The notes: generated by a model not told the origin, from the sequence alone. Counted from the first letter of the stretch, positions 25,163 to 34,509 are shown. The stretch is DNA of 64,000 nucleotides from Bacteroidaceae bacterium (GCA_017410245.1 JAFQRE010000022.1:1-64000), one strand, 5' to 3'. Translations and numbers: made by a program.

Positions 25163-26143
25163 ATGTCGGGAGAGAAAAAGAAAATAACGTGGATATCGAT
25201 ATTGCAAGGTTTTACCATGCTGTTGGTTGTCGTAGGACATAGCGACCTTGCGCAGCGCGACACAATAGAGTGGACTGGTGCATTGTATGAGTTTTTTCAA
25301 CCCTTCCGCATGCCTCTTTTCTTATTCATCTCGGGCTATTTGTTTTACCTCACACGCATTGCCAAGCATAAGAGCTACGGCTTTGTAGTAGGCGATAAGT
25401 TGAAGCGTCTGGGTATTCCGCTCTTGTGCTTTACAATCATAGGTGTGGGGTTTAAATTCCTGGCATCTTCTTTTGTTAAAAACCCTATCGACGTTACAGG
25501 ACCGTTAGATATTGTTCTGATGCTTATAGGCCTTAAAACCAACGCTCTGAGTGCGTTGTGGTTTGTACAAGTCACATTGTTATTGATGATGTTCTATCCG
25601 TTGTATCAAGTGGTGCTGAGAAATAAATGGGTCACTATATCGGCAGTAACTATGCTCTTGTTGGCGCATTATTTCTTCCCTGTAGGCATTGATTTGTTGC
25701 TCATCTCCAAGGCTGTGCATTTGTGGATATTCTTTTTTGCCGGCATGGTACTGGGTGCCTATCGTCTCGATCGTTTTTTGAGCTCGAGTGTGTGGACTTC
25801 GGTATTGTGCATAGGACTATATGTTGCGCTATATTTGTTGGGTCTGAAAGGACTCCCTATGTCGATAATGGGTATTATCATGTCGCTCAATATGGCTCAT
25901 TGTATCGAACGTTATATTCCCTCAATGTTTAGAAGTTTTCGCAACTACACCTATCAGATATACTTGATGTCAATCTTCCCACAGATGGCTATTGAGATGA
26001 TATATCGCTATATAGGTTGTGAATATTTCGGTGTATTTTACCTGGTCAATATAGCAGTAGGACTCTACTTCCCAATATTGGTGGTGAGAATTGTAGAGCG
26101 TCTCAATTGGAAATGGGCACGAATGCTCATTGGATTGTCGTAA
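25163..26143 (+). CDS. Membrane acyltransferase, family 3 type
   Basis: 326 aa. About ten predicted membrane segments. The N-terminal part has the family hallmark: the first helix with a conserved His (GFTMLLVVVGHS, about 16-27), followed by EFFQPFRMPLFLFISGYLF. These integral enzymes O-acetylate or otherwise acylate exported carbohydrates. No glycan-synthesis genes flank it, so the acceptor is unknown. Own promoter; 172 nt separate it from pyrE. Confidence 0.8.
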   Translation: MSGEKKKITWISILQGFTMLLVVVGHSDLAQRDTIEWTGALYEFFQPFRMPLFLFISGYLFYLTRIAKHKSYGFVVGDKLKRLGIPLLCFTIIGVGFKFLASSFVKNPIDVTGPLDIVLMLIGLKTNALSALWFVQVTLLLMMFYPLYQVVLRNKWVTISAVTMLLLAHYFFPVGIDLLLISKAVHLWIFFFAGMVLGAYRLDRFLSSSVWTSVLCIGLYVALYLLGLKGLPMSIMGIIMSLNMAHCIERYIPSMFRSFRNYTYQIYLMSIFPQMAIEMIYRYIGCEYFGVFYLVNIAVGLYFPILVVRIVERLNWKWARMLIGLS

Positions 26144-26237
26144 TGGCGCGAGTCGCTATATACTGCTATTAAGGATAGGTATGCAATTTCCTTTACAAAT
26201 AATTTGTGTATCACATAGAATTTTAGGACAATATTGT

Positions 26238-26245
26238 TATCTTTG
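26238..26245 (+). promoter_or_regulatory. -7 box for pyrE
   Basis: TATCTTTG, implying a leader of about 65 nt before the ATG at 26316. Confidence 0.6.
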
Positions 26246-26315
26246 CAATTGGTATAACCAATCTGCAGTTGTGTGGGTTGGAAGATATGAGTCAAATTAA
26301 TAAAGAACAGAGAAT

Positions 26316-26954
26316 ATGAAAACTGTGGAGAAATTAATGGCAGAGAGATTGTTGAACATCTGCGCTATCAAGTTGCAGCCCGCCAATCCTTTTACATGGG
26401 CATCTGGTTGGAATTCACCTATTTATACCGATAATCGTCGCACTCTTTCTTATCCCGAGGTGCGTAGCTTTATCAAAGTGGAATTGTGCCGTCTTATTCT
26501 TGAGAAGTTTCCTGAAGTAGATGCTATTGCCGGTGTTGCTACAGGAGCTATTGCTCAAGGTGCTTTGGTTGCAGATACTTTGGGCCTACCTTATGTATAT
26601 GTACGCTCGGCTCCCAAAGATCATGGCCTTGAAAACCTTATTGAAGGTGACCTGAAACCCGGACAAAAGGTTGTAGTGATAGAGGATCTTGTTTCTACCG
26701 GAGGTAGCAGTATCAAGGCTGTAGAGAGCATTCGTAAGGCCGGTTGCGAGGTAGTAGGTATGGCTGCAATCTTTACTTATGGCTTCCCCGAGGCTGCAAG
26801 AAGATTTGAAGAAGCAGGCGTAGAACTTGTGACATTGAGCAACTACAATGCAATGCTCGAGGTTGCTATTGAGACCAATTATATTGCACCCGAATATCTT
26901 GAGACATTGCAAGAGTGGCGTAAAGATCCCGCCAACTGGTTGGTTGAAAAATAA
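26316..26954 (+). CDS. pyrE: Orotate phosphoribosyltransferase
   Basis: 212 aa. Joins orotate with PRPP to give OMP in pyrimidine synthesis. Motifs: N-terminal FTWASGWNSPIYTDNR orotate-site segment, IAGVATGAIAQGALVAD, the flexible-loop RSAPKDHG and the PRPP-binding VVVIEDLVSTGGSS (about 117-130). Cytoplasmic dimer. The following SRPBCC gene starts 18 nt on and is probably cotranscribed. Confidence 0.95.
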   Translation: MKTVEKLMAERLLNICAIKLQPANPFTWASGWNSPIYTDNRRTLSYPEVRSFIKVELCRLILEKFPEVDAIAGVATGAIAQGALVADTLGLPYVYVRSAPKDHGLENLIEGDLKPGQKVVVIEDLVSTGGSSIKAVESIRKAGCEVVGMAAIFTYGFPEAARRFEEAGVELVTLSNYNAMLEVAIETNYIAPEYLETLQEWRKDPANWLVEK

Positions 26955-26972
26955 TACTCCCGATAAGTACGT

Positions 26973-27398
26973 ATGACTTCCTTTGAAAGCAAAATAACGC
27001 ACATTCCGGCTCCCATTGACAAGGTATATGCCAAGTTGTCGGACCTGAATAACCTTGAGGCTGTACGCAACATGATACCCGCCGATAAGATGGCAAAGAT
27101 AAAAGATATGCGTTTCGATACCGATTCGTGTACGGTCAATGTCGATCCGGTGGGTGAGATTACTTTCTCTATCATCGATCGTGAGCCTCCCAAGACTATC
27201 AAGTTTACAGCCGCGAAGTCGCCTATGCCATTGTTCTTGTGGATACAGTTGTTGCCTGTCAATGAGAGTACCACCAAGACCCGCATCACGGTAAAGGCCG
27301 ATATAAATGCTTTCCTCAAGCCTATGGTGTCGAAGCCTCTTCAAGAGGCGGTAGATCGCATGGCCGATGTGCTGACGGTAATACCTTACGATAGGTAA
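26973..27398 (+). CDS. SRPBCC/START-like domain protein
   Basis: 141 aa. Begins SKITHIPAPIDKVYAKLSDLNNLEAV, the usual N-terminus of the polyketide cyclase/SRPBCC helix-grip fold, which makes a hydrophobic pocket for a small ligand. No signal peptide, so cytoplasmic. Linkage to pyrE is recurrent in Bacteroidales. Ligand and role unknown. Confidence 0.75.
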   Translation: MTSFESKITHIPAPIDKVYAKLSDLNNLEAVRNMIPADKMAKIKDMRFDTDSCTVNVDPVGEITFSIIDREPPKTIKFTAAKSPMPLFLWIQLLPVNESTTKTRITVKADINAFLKPMVSKPLQEAVDRMADVLTVIPYDR

Positions 27399-27416
27399 TG
27401 CATTTGCATAAAATAT

Positions 27417-27463
27417 AGAGCGACCTTGCGTACGGTTGTGTGCCGTTAGAGGGTCGCTCTTTG
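27417..27463 (+). terminator. Terminator of pyrE operon
   Basis: Stem AGAGCGACC (27417-27425) with GGTCGCTCT (27452-27460), an inner ACGG/CCGT pairing and a following TTGTT. An in-frame start at 27440 for the next gene would lie inside this hairpin, which argues for the ATG at 27485. Confidence 0.75.
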
Positions 27464-27484
27464 TTGTATTATAAAGAGAAAATT

Positions 27485-27970
27485 ATGTATAGGATAAAGT
27501 CGATATTGCTGGTAGCTCTCATGTTATTCTCGACATTGGGGTGTGAATATGGCGAGTATGATCGCATACCTTCGGCAGCGGTGCGCATAGAGTTTGGCAA
27601 TGCTGTGATGTGGAGTGTATATGGTGTTGCGGCCTATCCCGATCATCGTGAGTTTATCAAAAATGAGAACAAACCTAAGGGTTTTACTTATGTTGCAAAC
27701 TCATATACCGGTTATGGCGGTGTCATGTTGTTGTGCGATCCCACCAATACCGTGCGAGCGTTTGATATGTCGTGCCCTGTAGAGCGTAGTTATGCCATAA
27801 GAGTACACTTTGATGATGAAGACCTATTGTTGCGATGCAACGAGTGTGGCTCTACCTATGATGCCACAACCGGGTCGCCTCTATCGGGTCCGGCCATGGA
27901 GCAGCGATATTTCCTGCAACCTTATGCCGTATATTTCAATCCAATGGGAGGCGTTCTGGTAACAAGATAG
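27485..27970 (+). CDS. Rieske-like lipoprotein with altered cluster ligands
   Basis: 161 aa from the ATG at 27485. Lipobox STLGC puts the lipidated residue at Cys20. The C-terminal half looks like a Rieske fold: FDMSCPVE, then LRCNECGSTYDATTGSPLSGPA and YFLQPYAV. In a true Rieske protein the ligands are C-x-H and C-x2-H; here the His positions are Val and Cys (C-P-V and C-N-E-C). A normal 2Fe-2S Rieske cluster is therefore unlikely. The family label is from fold pattern only; no redox partner lies nearby. Confidence 0.65.
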   Translation: MYRIKSILLVALMLFSTLGCEYGEYDRIPSAAVRIEFGNAVMWSVYGVAAYPDHREFIKNENKPKGFTYVANSYTGYGGVMLLCDPTNTVRAFDMSCPVERSYAIRVHFDDEDLLLRCNECGSTYDATTGSPLSGPAMEQRYFLQPYAVYFNPMGGVLVTR

Positions 27971-28056
27971 CCGGTATGATGGCATAATGTTATTTTTGTT
28001 GGCTCTTGCCAAACGAAAAATGTGGCTCTTGGAGTTGCCTTTTCGATTATAATACT

Positions 28057-28064
28057 TAACTTTG
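28057..28064 (+). promoter_or_regulatory. -7 box for fbp
   Basis: TAACTTTG, implying a leader of about 110 nt before the ATG at 28182. I see no strong structure in that leader. Confidence 0.45.
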
Positions 28065-28181
28065 TTACAAATAATATATTATAAACTTGGTTGCTGTGAA
28101 AAATAATAACCATGCATGAATTTGAACTGAGACTTATATATTGAGCAACCGAGTATAATTTAACCTTAATACGATACTGCT

Positions 28182-30170
28182 ATGATGACAAAAGCCGATG
28201 AAATGATGCGTAGTGAAGCCAAGCAGGACTTGCGCTACCTGAAATTATTGTCTAAGAAATTTCCGACAATAGCCGAGGCTAGTACCGAAATTATCAACCT
28301 TGAGGCTATCTTGGAGTTGCCTAAAGGTACCGAGCACTTCCTTACCGATATTCATGGTGAATATGAAGCGTTTCAACATGTGTTGAAAAATGCATCGGGT
28401 TCGGTAGCTCGTAAAGTAAACGAAATCTTTGGGCAAACGATGCGTGAGAGCGAGAAGAAAGAGTTGTGTACACTTATCTATTATCCCGAGGAGAAACTGG
28501 ATTTGGTAAGAGCTGTTGAGTCTAATATAGAAGATTGGTATCGCATCACACTACACAAACTTATACGAGTGGCACGTACAGTATCGTCAAAATATACTCG
28601 CTCGAAGGTGTCAAAGGCATTGCCTCCTGAGTTTGCTTACATTATGCAGGAGTTGCTTCATGAATCACTCTCCGAGCCCAAGCAAGACTATGTAAATGTG
28701 ATTATATCTACTATCATAGAGATAGGTCGTGCCGACCACTTTATTACTGCTATGTGCGAGTTGATACAACGACTCACCATCGACTCGATGCACATCGTAG
28801 GAGATATATTCGACCGTGGTCCCGGTGCTCACATTATATTGGATACACTTATCAAGTATCATGACATAGATGTTCAATGGGGCAATCATGACATTGTGTG
28901 GATGGGTGCTGCCTGTGGCAATGAGGCCTGTATAGCAAACGTATTGCGCATGGCATTGCGTTATGGCAACTTGCCTACTATCGAAGATGGATATGGTATC
29001 AATCTATTACCTTTGGCTACATTTGCCATGGACGTGTATGGCGATGATGAGTGTGCGCCATTCAAGCCTACACCTACCGCTGTACAACATAGCGAAAAGA
29101 CTACTCGTCTTATAACTAAGATGCAAAAGGCTATTGCAGTGATACAGTTTAAGGTCGAGGGTCAGATTATCAACCGCAATCCCGAGTACGATATGCAAGA
29201 TCGCAACCTGCTTGAGCGTATTAACTACGAGAATATGACGCTCGAGTTGGGTGGTAGATTGTTTGAGTTGGCCGATAAGAATTTGCCTACGGTCGATCCT
29301 AAGAATCCCTACCAGCTTACCGAAGAGGAAGAGAGTGTTATGCAGAAGTTGAAATACTCGTTTATGAACAGCGACAAGATGCGTAAGCACATGCGATGGT
29401 TGTATGCCAAAGGTAGTCTGTATCTTGTGCGTAATGCCAACTTGATGTTCCATGCTTCGGTTCCTATGAACGAAGATGGCACTTTCAAGAACGTTCTTGT
29501 ACATGGTAAGGAGTATGCCGGTAAGGCTTTGTTTGACCGTGTAGACAGTGTAGTACGTGCTGCCTACTTTGGTGATCCTACCCAGCCCGAACATCAACGT
29601 GATGTAGATTATATGTGGTACTTGTGGTGTGGTCCCAATTCGCCTTTCTTCGACAAAGATAAGATGACTAACTTTGAGAAATACTTTATCCCCGATAAGA
29701 GTATGACCAAAGAGATAAAGGGTCACTATTATACCTTGCGCAACGAGTATGATACTTGTGTCAAGGTGCTGAAGGAGTTTGGCCTCGAAGGGCCTAACTC
29801 GCACATCATCAATGGCCACGTGCCGGTAAAGGTTGCCAAAGGTGAGCAACCGGTCAAGGCCGGAGGTAAGTTGTTGGTGATAGATGGTGGCTTCTCGAAG
29901 GCATATCAGTCCGAGACCGGTATTGCAGGTTATACCCTTATTTATCACTCTCGCGGTTTGCAACTTGTGCAACATGAGCCTTTCCAATCGACACAGAAAG
30001 CTATTGAGGAAGGTGTGGATATTATCTCCAACCGATTTGTACTTGAGTTTAACGACAATCGTATGCACGTACGCGATACCGATATAGGTAAAGAGTTGAT
30101 TAGTCAGATTGATGATTTGAAAAAGCTTTTGTGCGCCTATCGCATGGGTCTTATTGAAGAAAAACAATAA
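28182..30170 (+). CDS. fbp: Fructose-1,6-bisphosphatase, class III
   Basis: 662 aa, the usual size for class III FBPase, much larger than class I/II. Gluconeogenic: removes the 1-phosphate of fructose 1,6-bisphosphate. The metallophosphoesterase centre is visible: TDIHGEYEAF (Asp-x-His), GDIFDRGPGAH and QWGNHDIVWMGA, then later INGHVPVK and IDGGFSKAYQ. The start has two consecutive Met codons (28182 and 28185). It is followed after 33 nt by priA, possibly on the same transcript. Confidence 0.94.
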   Translation: MMTKADEMMRSEAKQDLRYLKLLSKKFPTIAEASTEIINLEAILELPKGTEHFLTDIHGEYEAFQHVLKNASGSVARKVNEIFGQTMRESEKKELCTLIYYPEEKLDLVRAVESNIEDWYRITLHKLIRVARTVSSKYTRSKVSKALPPEFAYIMQELLHESLSEPKQDYVNVIISTIIEIGRADHFITAMCELIQRLTIDSMHIVGDIFDRGPGAHIILDTLIKYHDIDVQWGNHDIVWMGAACGNEACIANVLRMALRYGNLPTIEDGYGINLLPLATFAMDVYGDDECAPFKPTPTAVQHSEKTTRLITKMQKAIAVIQFKVEGQIINRNPEYDMQDRNLLERINYENMTLELGGRLFELADKNLPTVDPKNPYQLTEEEESVMQKLKYSFMNSDKMRKHMRWLYAKGSLYLVRNANLMFHASVPMNEDGTFKNVLVHGKEYAGKALFDRVDSVVRAAYFGDPTQPEHQRDVDYMWYLWCGPNSPFFDKDKMTNFEKYFIPDKSMTKEIKGHYYTLRNEYDTCVKVLKEFGLEGPNSHIINGHVPVKVAKGEQPVKAGGKLLVIDGGFSKAYQSETGIAGYTLIYHSRGLQLVQHEPFQSTQKAIEEGVDIISNRFVLEFNDNRMHVRDTDIGKELISQIDDLKKLLCAYRMGLIEEKQ

Positions 30171-30203
30171 GGCACAAAGCGCCTGGAATACTATATAATG
30201 TAG

Positions 30204-32669
30204 ATGAACCGATTTGCCGATGTCATATTACCCTTGCCTCTCTATCGATACTTTACATATCGAGTCCCGGTAGAGATGCAAGGGCGTTTGCGTCAAGGGC
30301 ATCGGGTTGTCGTTTCTTTTGGTCGTTCTAAGTTCTATACGGCTATTGTAGTGGCATTGCACGACACCGAGCCTCAGGGTTATGAAGTAAAGGAGATAGC
30401 CACGTTGCTCGATGATGAGCCCATTGTGTTGCGTCCGCAACTGAAGTTTTGGGAGTGGATAGCCGAGTATTATCTGTGCTCGGTTGGCGATGTATATAAA
30501 GCGGCATTACCCTCGGGGCTGAAGCTGGAAAGCGAGACATCACTAACTATCAACACCGACTTTGAGGAGGAGGCCGATGACCGTCTCTCGGAGCGAGAGG
30601 TGGTGCTTATGCAGGCTTTGTCGGCTCAAGGACGCCTCACAGTTCATGAGCTGGAGAAGGCAACTGGGTTGCGTAATACGTTGCCTGTCTTGCGACGCCT
30701 GGTTGAGCGGGAGGCGGTATTTGTGTCGGAGCGTTTGAAGGCCAATTATAAGCCCAAAACCGAGGTGTGTGTGCGACTCACCTTTGAGCAAGGCAATCAC
30801 GATGCCTTGCGTCATGCCTTCGACCTTGTAGGTCGTGCCAAGCAACAGGAGACTCTGCTTCTGTCGTTTCTCGATTTGTCACATTTTATGCAAGCCGGTT
30901 GTTACACCGAGGTGTCGCGAAGCCAACTCCTTGAGCGAGCCGGTGTGTCGCCTGCAGTGTTGGCCGGGTTGGTCAATAAAGGTGTCTTGGAGACCTATAA
31001 GCGTGAGGTGAGCCGTTTTGCACAAGTGGTGCGTCAATGTGTGCCTATGCCCGAGTTGAGTGGCGAGCAGTCGCGTGCTCTCAATGAGATATTCGACTCT
31101 ATGCGCGAGAAGGCGGTGACATTGTTGCATGGAGTGACATCGAGTGGTAAGACCGAGATTTATATTCATCTCATAGATGCCATTCTGCGACAAGGACGCC
31201 AAGTGCTATACCTTGTTCCCGAGATAGCCTTGACAACGCAGCTTACCGAGCGTTTGCAACGTGTTTTTGGCGATAAGTTGCTTATTTATCACTCTCGCTT
31301 TTCCGACAACGAGCGTGTGGAGATATGGCAAAAGATGTTGCGCAGCCGCCAACCTCGTGTAGTGCTGGGTGTGCGTTCATCGGTATTCTTGCCATTTCAC
31401 GATTTGGGCTTTGTTATTGTCGATGAAGAGCATGAGACAAGTTATAAGCAGTACGATCCAGCACCTCGTTATCATGCCCGCAATGCTGCTATAGTATTGG
31501 CTCAGATGTATGGAGCCAAGGTACTGTTAGGATCGGCTACTCCGGCGGTTGAGAGCTACTATAATGCCATGTCGGGCAAATACGGATTGGTAGAACTGCA
31601 TAAACGATATGCCGATAACCCATTGCCCGAGGTGCGTGTAGTAGATATGCGCGAACAGCGTCGCAAACGATTGGCAAGGGGCAACTTTTCGGCTCCTCTG
31701 CTCGATGAAATGCGTGGGGCTCTCAAACGCGAAGAACAGGTTATCCTCTTTCAGAACCGGCGTGGATTTGCACCTATGGTGGAGTGTCGCGAGTGTGCGT
31801 GGATACCCAAGTGTACGCAATGTGATGTGAGTCTTACTTATCACAAGCGCGACAACCGTTTGGTGTGTCACTATTGTGGCTATTCGTGCGAAGTGCCACA
31901 TATCTGTCCGGCTTGTTTGCAACCTACCATTGAGGTGCGTGGTTTTGGTACAGAGCGCATCGAGGAAGATGTTGAGACTCTCTTCCCCGATACCCAATTG
32001 GCGCGTATGGACATGGATACAACACGCTCACGCAATGCCTATCAGGATATTATTGATGACTTTGCTTCGGGAAAAAGCAAGATACTGATAGGTACTCAGA
32101 TGGTGACTAAGGGCTTGGACTTTGATCGAGTGAGTATCGTAGGCATTCTCAGTGCCGACTCTATGTTGTCTTTCCCCGACTTCAGGGCTCATGAGCGTGC
32201 CTTCCAGATGATGGCCCAAGTAGCCGGTCGGTCGGGTCGTGGCAAAAGCAAGGGCGTAGTGTTGTTGCAAACATCGCAGCCCGACTTGCCATTGATTGCG
32301 CAGGTTATCAATCACGACTATAGAGGTATGTATAATGATCAGGTTGAGCAGCGCAAGAACTTTGGTTATCCGCCTTTTACCCGACTTATATACATCTACC
32401 TCAAGCATCGCGATGAGGCTATGCTCGATACCTTGTCGCAGCGGTATTCAACTATGTTGCGAAAGGTGTTTGCCAATCGTGTTTTAGGCCCCGACAATCC
32501 ACCTGTGGCTCGCATACAATCGTTGTATATTCGCAAGATAATGCTGAAGGTGGAGACAACAGCCTCGATGTCGCAGGTGAAAGACCTTTTGCGACAAATC
32601 TATGAACATAGCCTTACCGATAACAACTTCAAGTCGCTTATGCTTTACTACGATGTAGATCCTATGTAG
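30204..32669 (+). CDS. priA: Primosomal helicase PriA (replication restart)
   Basis: 821 aa. PriA recognises stalled forks and reloads the replisome. N-terminal 3'-DNA-binding domain (about 1-105), winged-helix region, helicase core with Walker A GVTSSGKT (310-317) and DEEH (407-410), and the zinc-binding insertion with Cys pairs (CRECAWIPKCTQC, then CHYCGYSCEVPHICPAC). The GTQMVTKGLDFDRV and QVAGRSGR motifs complete the SF2 core. All key residues appear intact. Confidence 0.95.
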   Translation: MNRFADVILPLPLYRYFTYRVPVEMQGRLRQGHRVVVSFGRSKFYTAIVVALHDTEPQGYEVKEIATLLDDEPIVLRPQLKFWEWIAEYYLCSVGDVYKAALPSGLKLESETSLTINTDFEEEADDRLSEREVVLMQALSAQGRLTVHELEKATGLRNTLPVLRRLVEREAVFVSERLKANYKPKTEVCVRLTFEQGNHDALRHAFDLVGRAKQQETLLLSFLDLSHFMQAGCYTEVSRSQLLERAGVSPAVLAGLVNKGVLETYKREVSRFAQVVRQCVPMPELSGEQSRALNEIFDSMREKAVTLLHGVTSSGKTEIYIHLIDAILRQGRQVLYLVPEIALTTQLTERLQRVFGDKLLIYHSRFSDNERVEIWQKMLRSRQPRVVLGVRSSVFLPFHDLGFVIVDEEHETSYKQYDPAPRYHARNAAIVLAQMYGAKVLLGSATPAVESYYNAMSGKYGLVELHKRYADNPLPEVRVVDMREQRRKRLARGNFSAPLLDEMRGALKREEQVILFQNRRGFAPMVECRECAWIPKCTQCDVSLTYHKRDNRLVCHYCGYSCEVPHICPACLQPTIEVRGFGTERIEEDVETLFPDTQLARMDMDTTRSRNAYQDIIDDFASGKSKILIGTQMVTKGLDFDRVSIVGILSADSMLSFPDFRAHERAFQMMAQVAGRSGRGKSKGVVLLQTSQPDLPLIAQVINHDYRGMYNDQVEQRKNFGYPPFTRLIYIYLKHRDEAMLDTLSQRYSTMLRKVFANRVLGPDNPPVARIQSLYIRKIMLKVETTASMSQVKDLLRQIYEHSLTDNNFKSLMLYYDVDPM

Positions 32670-32686
32670 GCAATGCCGACTCGCAA

Positions 32687-32899
32687 TTATTTGTCGCTAT
32701 TAGGCTCTTTGTCGCTGAGAAACTTTTCAATAAACTTGTCTTCAATTTTTTGGTAAGTGCCCACTGCACCATCTTCTATGACTTGGTAGGCATTTACTAC
32801 ACCGGTTTCAATAGATCGATATGTATTCACTACACAATCCTCTATCTTTTGATAGGTCTCTTTGACCGACTGTTCTATCGTCTTATCCTTTGTTTCCAT
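32687..32899 (-). CDS. 70-aa protein of 11-residue (hendecad) repeats
   Basis: 70 aa from the ATG at 32899; upstream in-frame codons lie inside the preceding gene. After METKDKTIEQS come four 11-residue units: VKETYQKIEDC (12-22), VVNTYRSIETG (23-33), VVNAYQVIEDG (34-44), AVGTYQKIEDK (45-55), then a partial fifth FIEKFL. The pattern is hydrophobic pair, Thr/Ala-Tyr, Ile-Glu. No signal peptide or membrane segment. Hendecad repeats of this kind give right-handed coiled coils or amphipathic lipid-binding helices, as in alpha-synuclein or LEA proteins; which applies here is inference. It lies 29 nt behind an outer-membrane barrel gene on the same strand. Confidence 0.7.
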   Translation of the reverse strand: METKDKTIEQSVKETYQKIEDCVVNTYRSIETGVVNAYQVIEDGAVGTYQKIEDKFIEKFLSDKEPNSDK

Positions 32900-32928
32900 T
32901 GTTGTTATTGCTATTATTATTATAGATG

Positions 32929-33462
32929 TTAGAACGTATATGCCAAACCTATTTTGAGATAGTGAGCAGTTTTGTTTTCTGTATATCCCCATATATCTTG
33001 CTGATATTCATATTGTATTTTGAGCGAGAAACGTGCTAGGTCGATACCGATAGCGGGGTTGGCAAAAGTACGTATCCCGATGTTGGTAATATCGGCCATC
33101 ACACCACCTTTGAAACTTACAAAGGGTGTTGCGATAGCATTTTTGATAAACGCATATTTGATATCGGCAAATAGGGGTGTAAGGAAGTTGGGTTGTGTCT
33201 TGAAGTCGGTGAGATACTCTGCAATAAATCCTGCGCCACCGCCGACATATAGGCCGTTGCCAAAGCTATATCCGTGCGAGGTACTAATGCCCAATTGATT
33301 GGCAATGGCAACCGATAACTCAACATCGGCTCGATAGCCTTTGTTATAATTTACATTGGTCATGTAACTCGATGCTGCAGTCTCTTGCGTTGTCGGTTCT
33401 TGTGCGTGAAGCCATGTTATAGACATACTCATAGCGAGTAGTGTGATAAATAATTTTCTCAT
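32929..33462 (-). CDS. Small outer-membrane beta-barrel protein
   Basis: 177 aa. Signal peptide MRKLFITLLAMSMSITWLHA-Q. The mature protein is a run of amphipathic beta-strands (YRADVELSVAIANQLGIS, GNGLYVGGGAGFIAEYL, FLTPLFADIKYAF, FSLKIQYEYQQD) and ends in aromatic YTF, as expected for an 8-strand OmpA/OmpW-like barrel. Function unknown. Likely cotranscribed with the hendecad-repeat protein. Confidence 0.75.
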   Translation of the reverse strand: MRKLFITLLAMSMSITWLHAQEPTTQETAASSYMTNVNYNKGYRADVELSVAIANQLGISTSHGYSFGNGLYVGGGAGFIAEYLTDFKTQPNFLTPLFADIKYAFIKNAIATPFVSFKGGVMADITNIGIRTFANPAIGIDLARFSLKIQYEYQQDIWGYTENKTAHYLKIGLAYTF

Positions 33463-33491
33463 TGTATATACGATTAAAAAATTTGACGATG

Positions 33492-33499
33492 CAAAGGTA
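33492..33499 (-). promoter_or_regulatory. -7 box for the barrel gene
   Basis: Minus-strand TACCTTTG, about 30 nt upstream of the ATG at 33462. Confidence 0.55.
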
Positions 33500-33648
33500 G
33501 GTCGAAGCCGGTTGCCGATAAAGAGATGATATTCCTCGGGATTGGTATGATTTTCACCTAAGAGTGTTCCGATTGGCCTTTTTTGCCTCTGTTTTAGCTA
33601 TATCTGCCAAAATATTAGGATAATTATTGTTCCATAATTCCTATTTTG

Positions 33649-33656
33649 TACTTTTG
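33649..33656 (+). promoter_or_regulatory. -7 box for the AraC-type gene
   Basis: TACTTTTG; the first ATG (33670) would have a leader of only about 7 nt and the second (33676) about 13 nt. Confidence 0.5.
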
Positions 33657-33669
33657 TGGATAAAAGATA

Positions 33670-34509
33670 ATGCCAATGGATATAGAGTTGCTTGCCGATG
33701 CCCGGGTAATATGTAATTTGTGTTTCCCATATAGAATCGAAAAGGTGACACAAGTGGTAGTTACGAAAGGTGAGTTTTCGTGTATGGCCGATTTTCGTTG
33801 CTATTCGCTCAAAGCACCTGCCATTGCTATGTTTTTGCCGGGGCAGGTTGTAGAGAGTCTTGTGGTTGATGATGAGTTTGCCGGCTTTGGACTTGTTATG
33901 GGAGAGGAGTTTACCAATTCGATGGATTTGCCGGTAAGTCTGCAGGAACGATTGTTTATTAAAACTACGCAGTTTTATGCGGTTACCGAAGAAGTGTTGG
34001 AGGCACTACTGCTGTGTTACAAGCAGGTTACTTCGGTAATGCAGCAACCCAACCACCCTTATAAAGAAGAGATAGTGAAACATCTCTTCTCGGCCTATTA
34101 TTATGGATTGGGTTATTACTTGCATGGATTTCAAAACAATGCTGTGGCGATGTCACTGCAGCAGGAGACGTGCGATAGATTTGTGTCGCTTGTATCGTGC
34201 CACTTCAGGGAGCATCGCGATATAGGTTTTTATGCCGGTAGGTTGTGTGTTAGCAATAAATATCTGTCGTCGCTTCTCAAGCAAGAGACCGGTATGACGG
34301 CTCTCGAATGGATAGAAAAATATGTAGTTCTCTACGCCAAGAGTTGTTTGTCATCTACAGCGATGACCATTCAGCAGATAAGCGATGAATTACATTTCTC
34401 TACTCAATCTATCTTTGGTAAGTATTTCAAGCGTGTTGAGGGAATATCGCCCAAAGCCTATCGTTTGGCACTCCGTGGCGGACAAGTTGAGAGATTAGAG
34501 TCTATATAA
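33670..34509 (+). CDS. AraC family transcriptional regulator
   Basis: 279 aa (277 if the second ATG at 33676 is used). The C-terminal about 100 residues are the double HTH of AraC/XylS: HFREHRDIGFYAGRLCVSNKYLSSLLKQETGMTALEWIEKYV and the second HTH with IQQISDELHFSTQSIFGKYFKRVEGISPKAYR. The N-terminal domain has cupin-like character (KGEFSCMADFRCYSLKAPAIAMFLPGQVVES) and probably senses a small molecule. It is isolated and divergent from the barrel/hendecad pair, with about 190 nt between their promoters, so these are its most likely targets. Confidence 0.88.
   Translation: MPMDIELLADARVICNLCFPYRIEKVTQVVVTKGEFSCMADFRCYSLKAPAIAMFLPGQVVESLVVDDEFAGFGLVMGEEFTNSMDLPVSLQERLFIKTTQFYAVTEEVLEALLLCYKQVTSVMQQPNHPYKEEIVKHLFSAYYYGLGYYLHGFQNNAVAMSLQQETCDRFVSLVSCHFREHRDIGFYAGRLCVSNKYLSSLLKQETGMTALEWIEKYVVLYAKSCLSSTAMTIQQISDELHFSTQSIFGKYFKRVEGISPKAYRLALRGGQVERLESI

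Noticed and set aside
29007..30167. 386-codon minus-strand frame opposite fbp
   Set aside because: No family motif, no promoter, and fully inside a well-supported gene.
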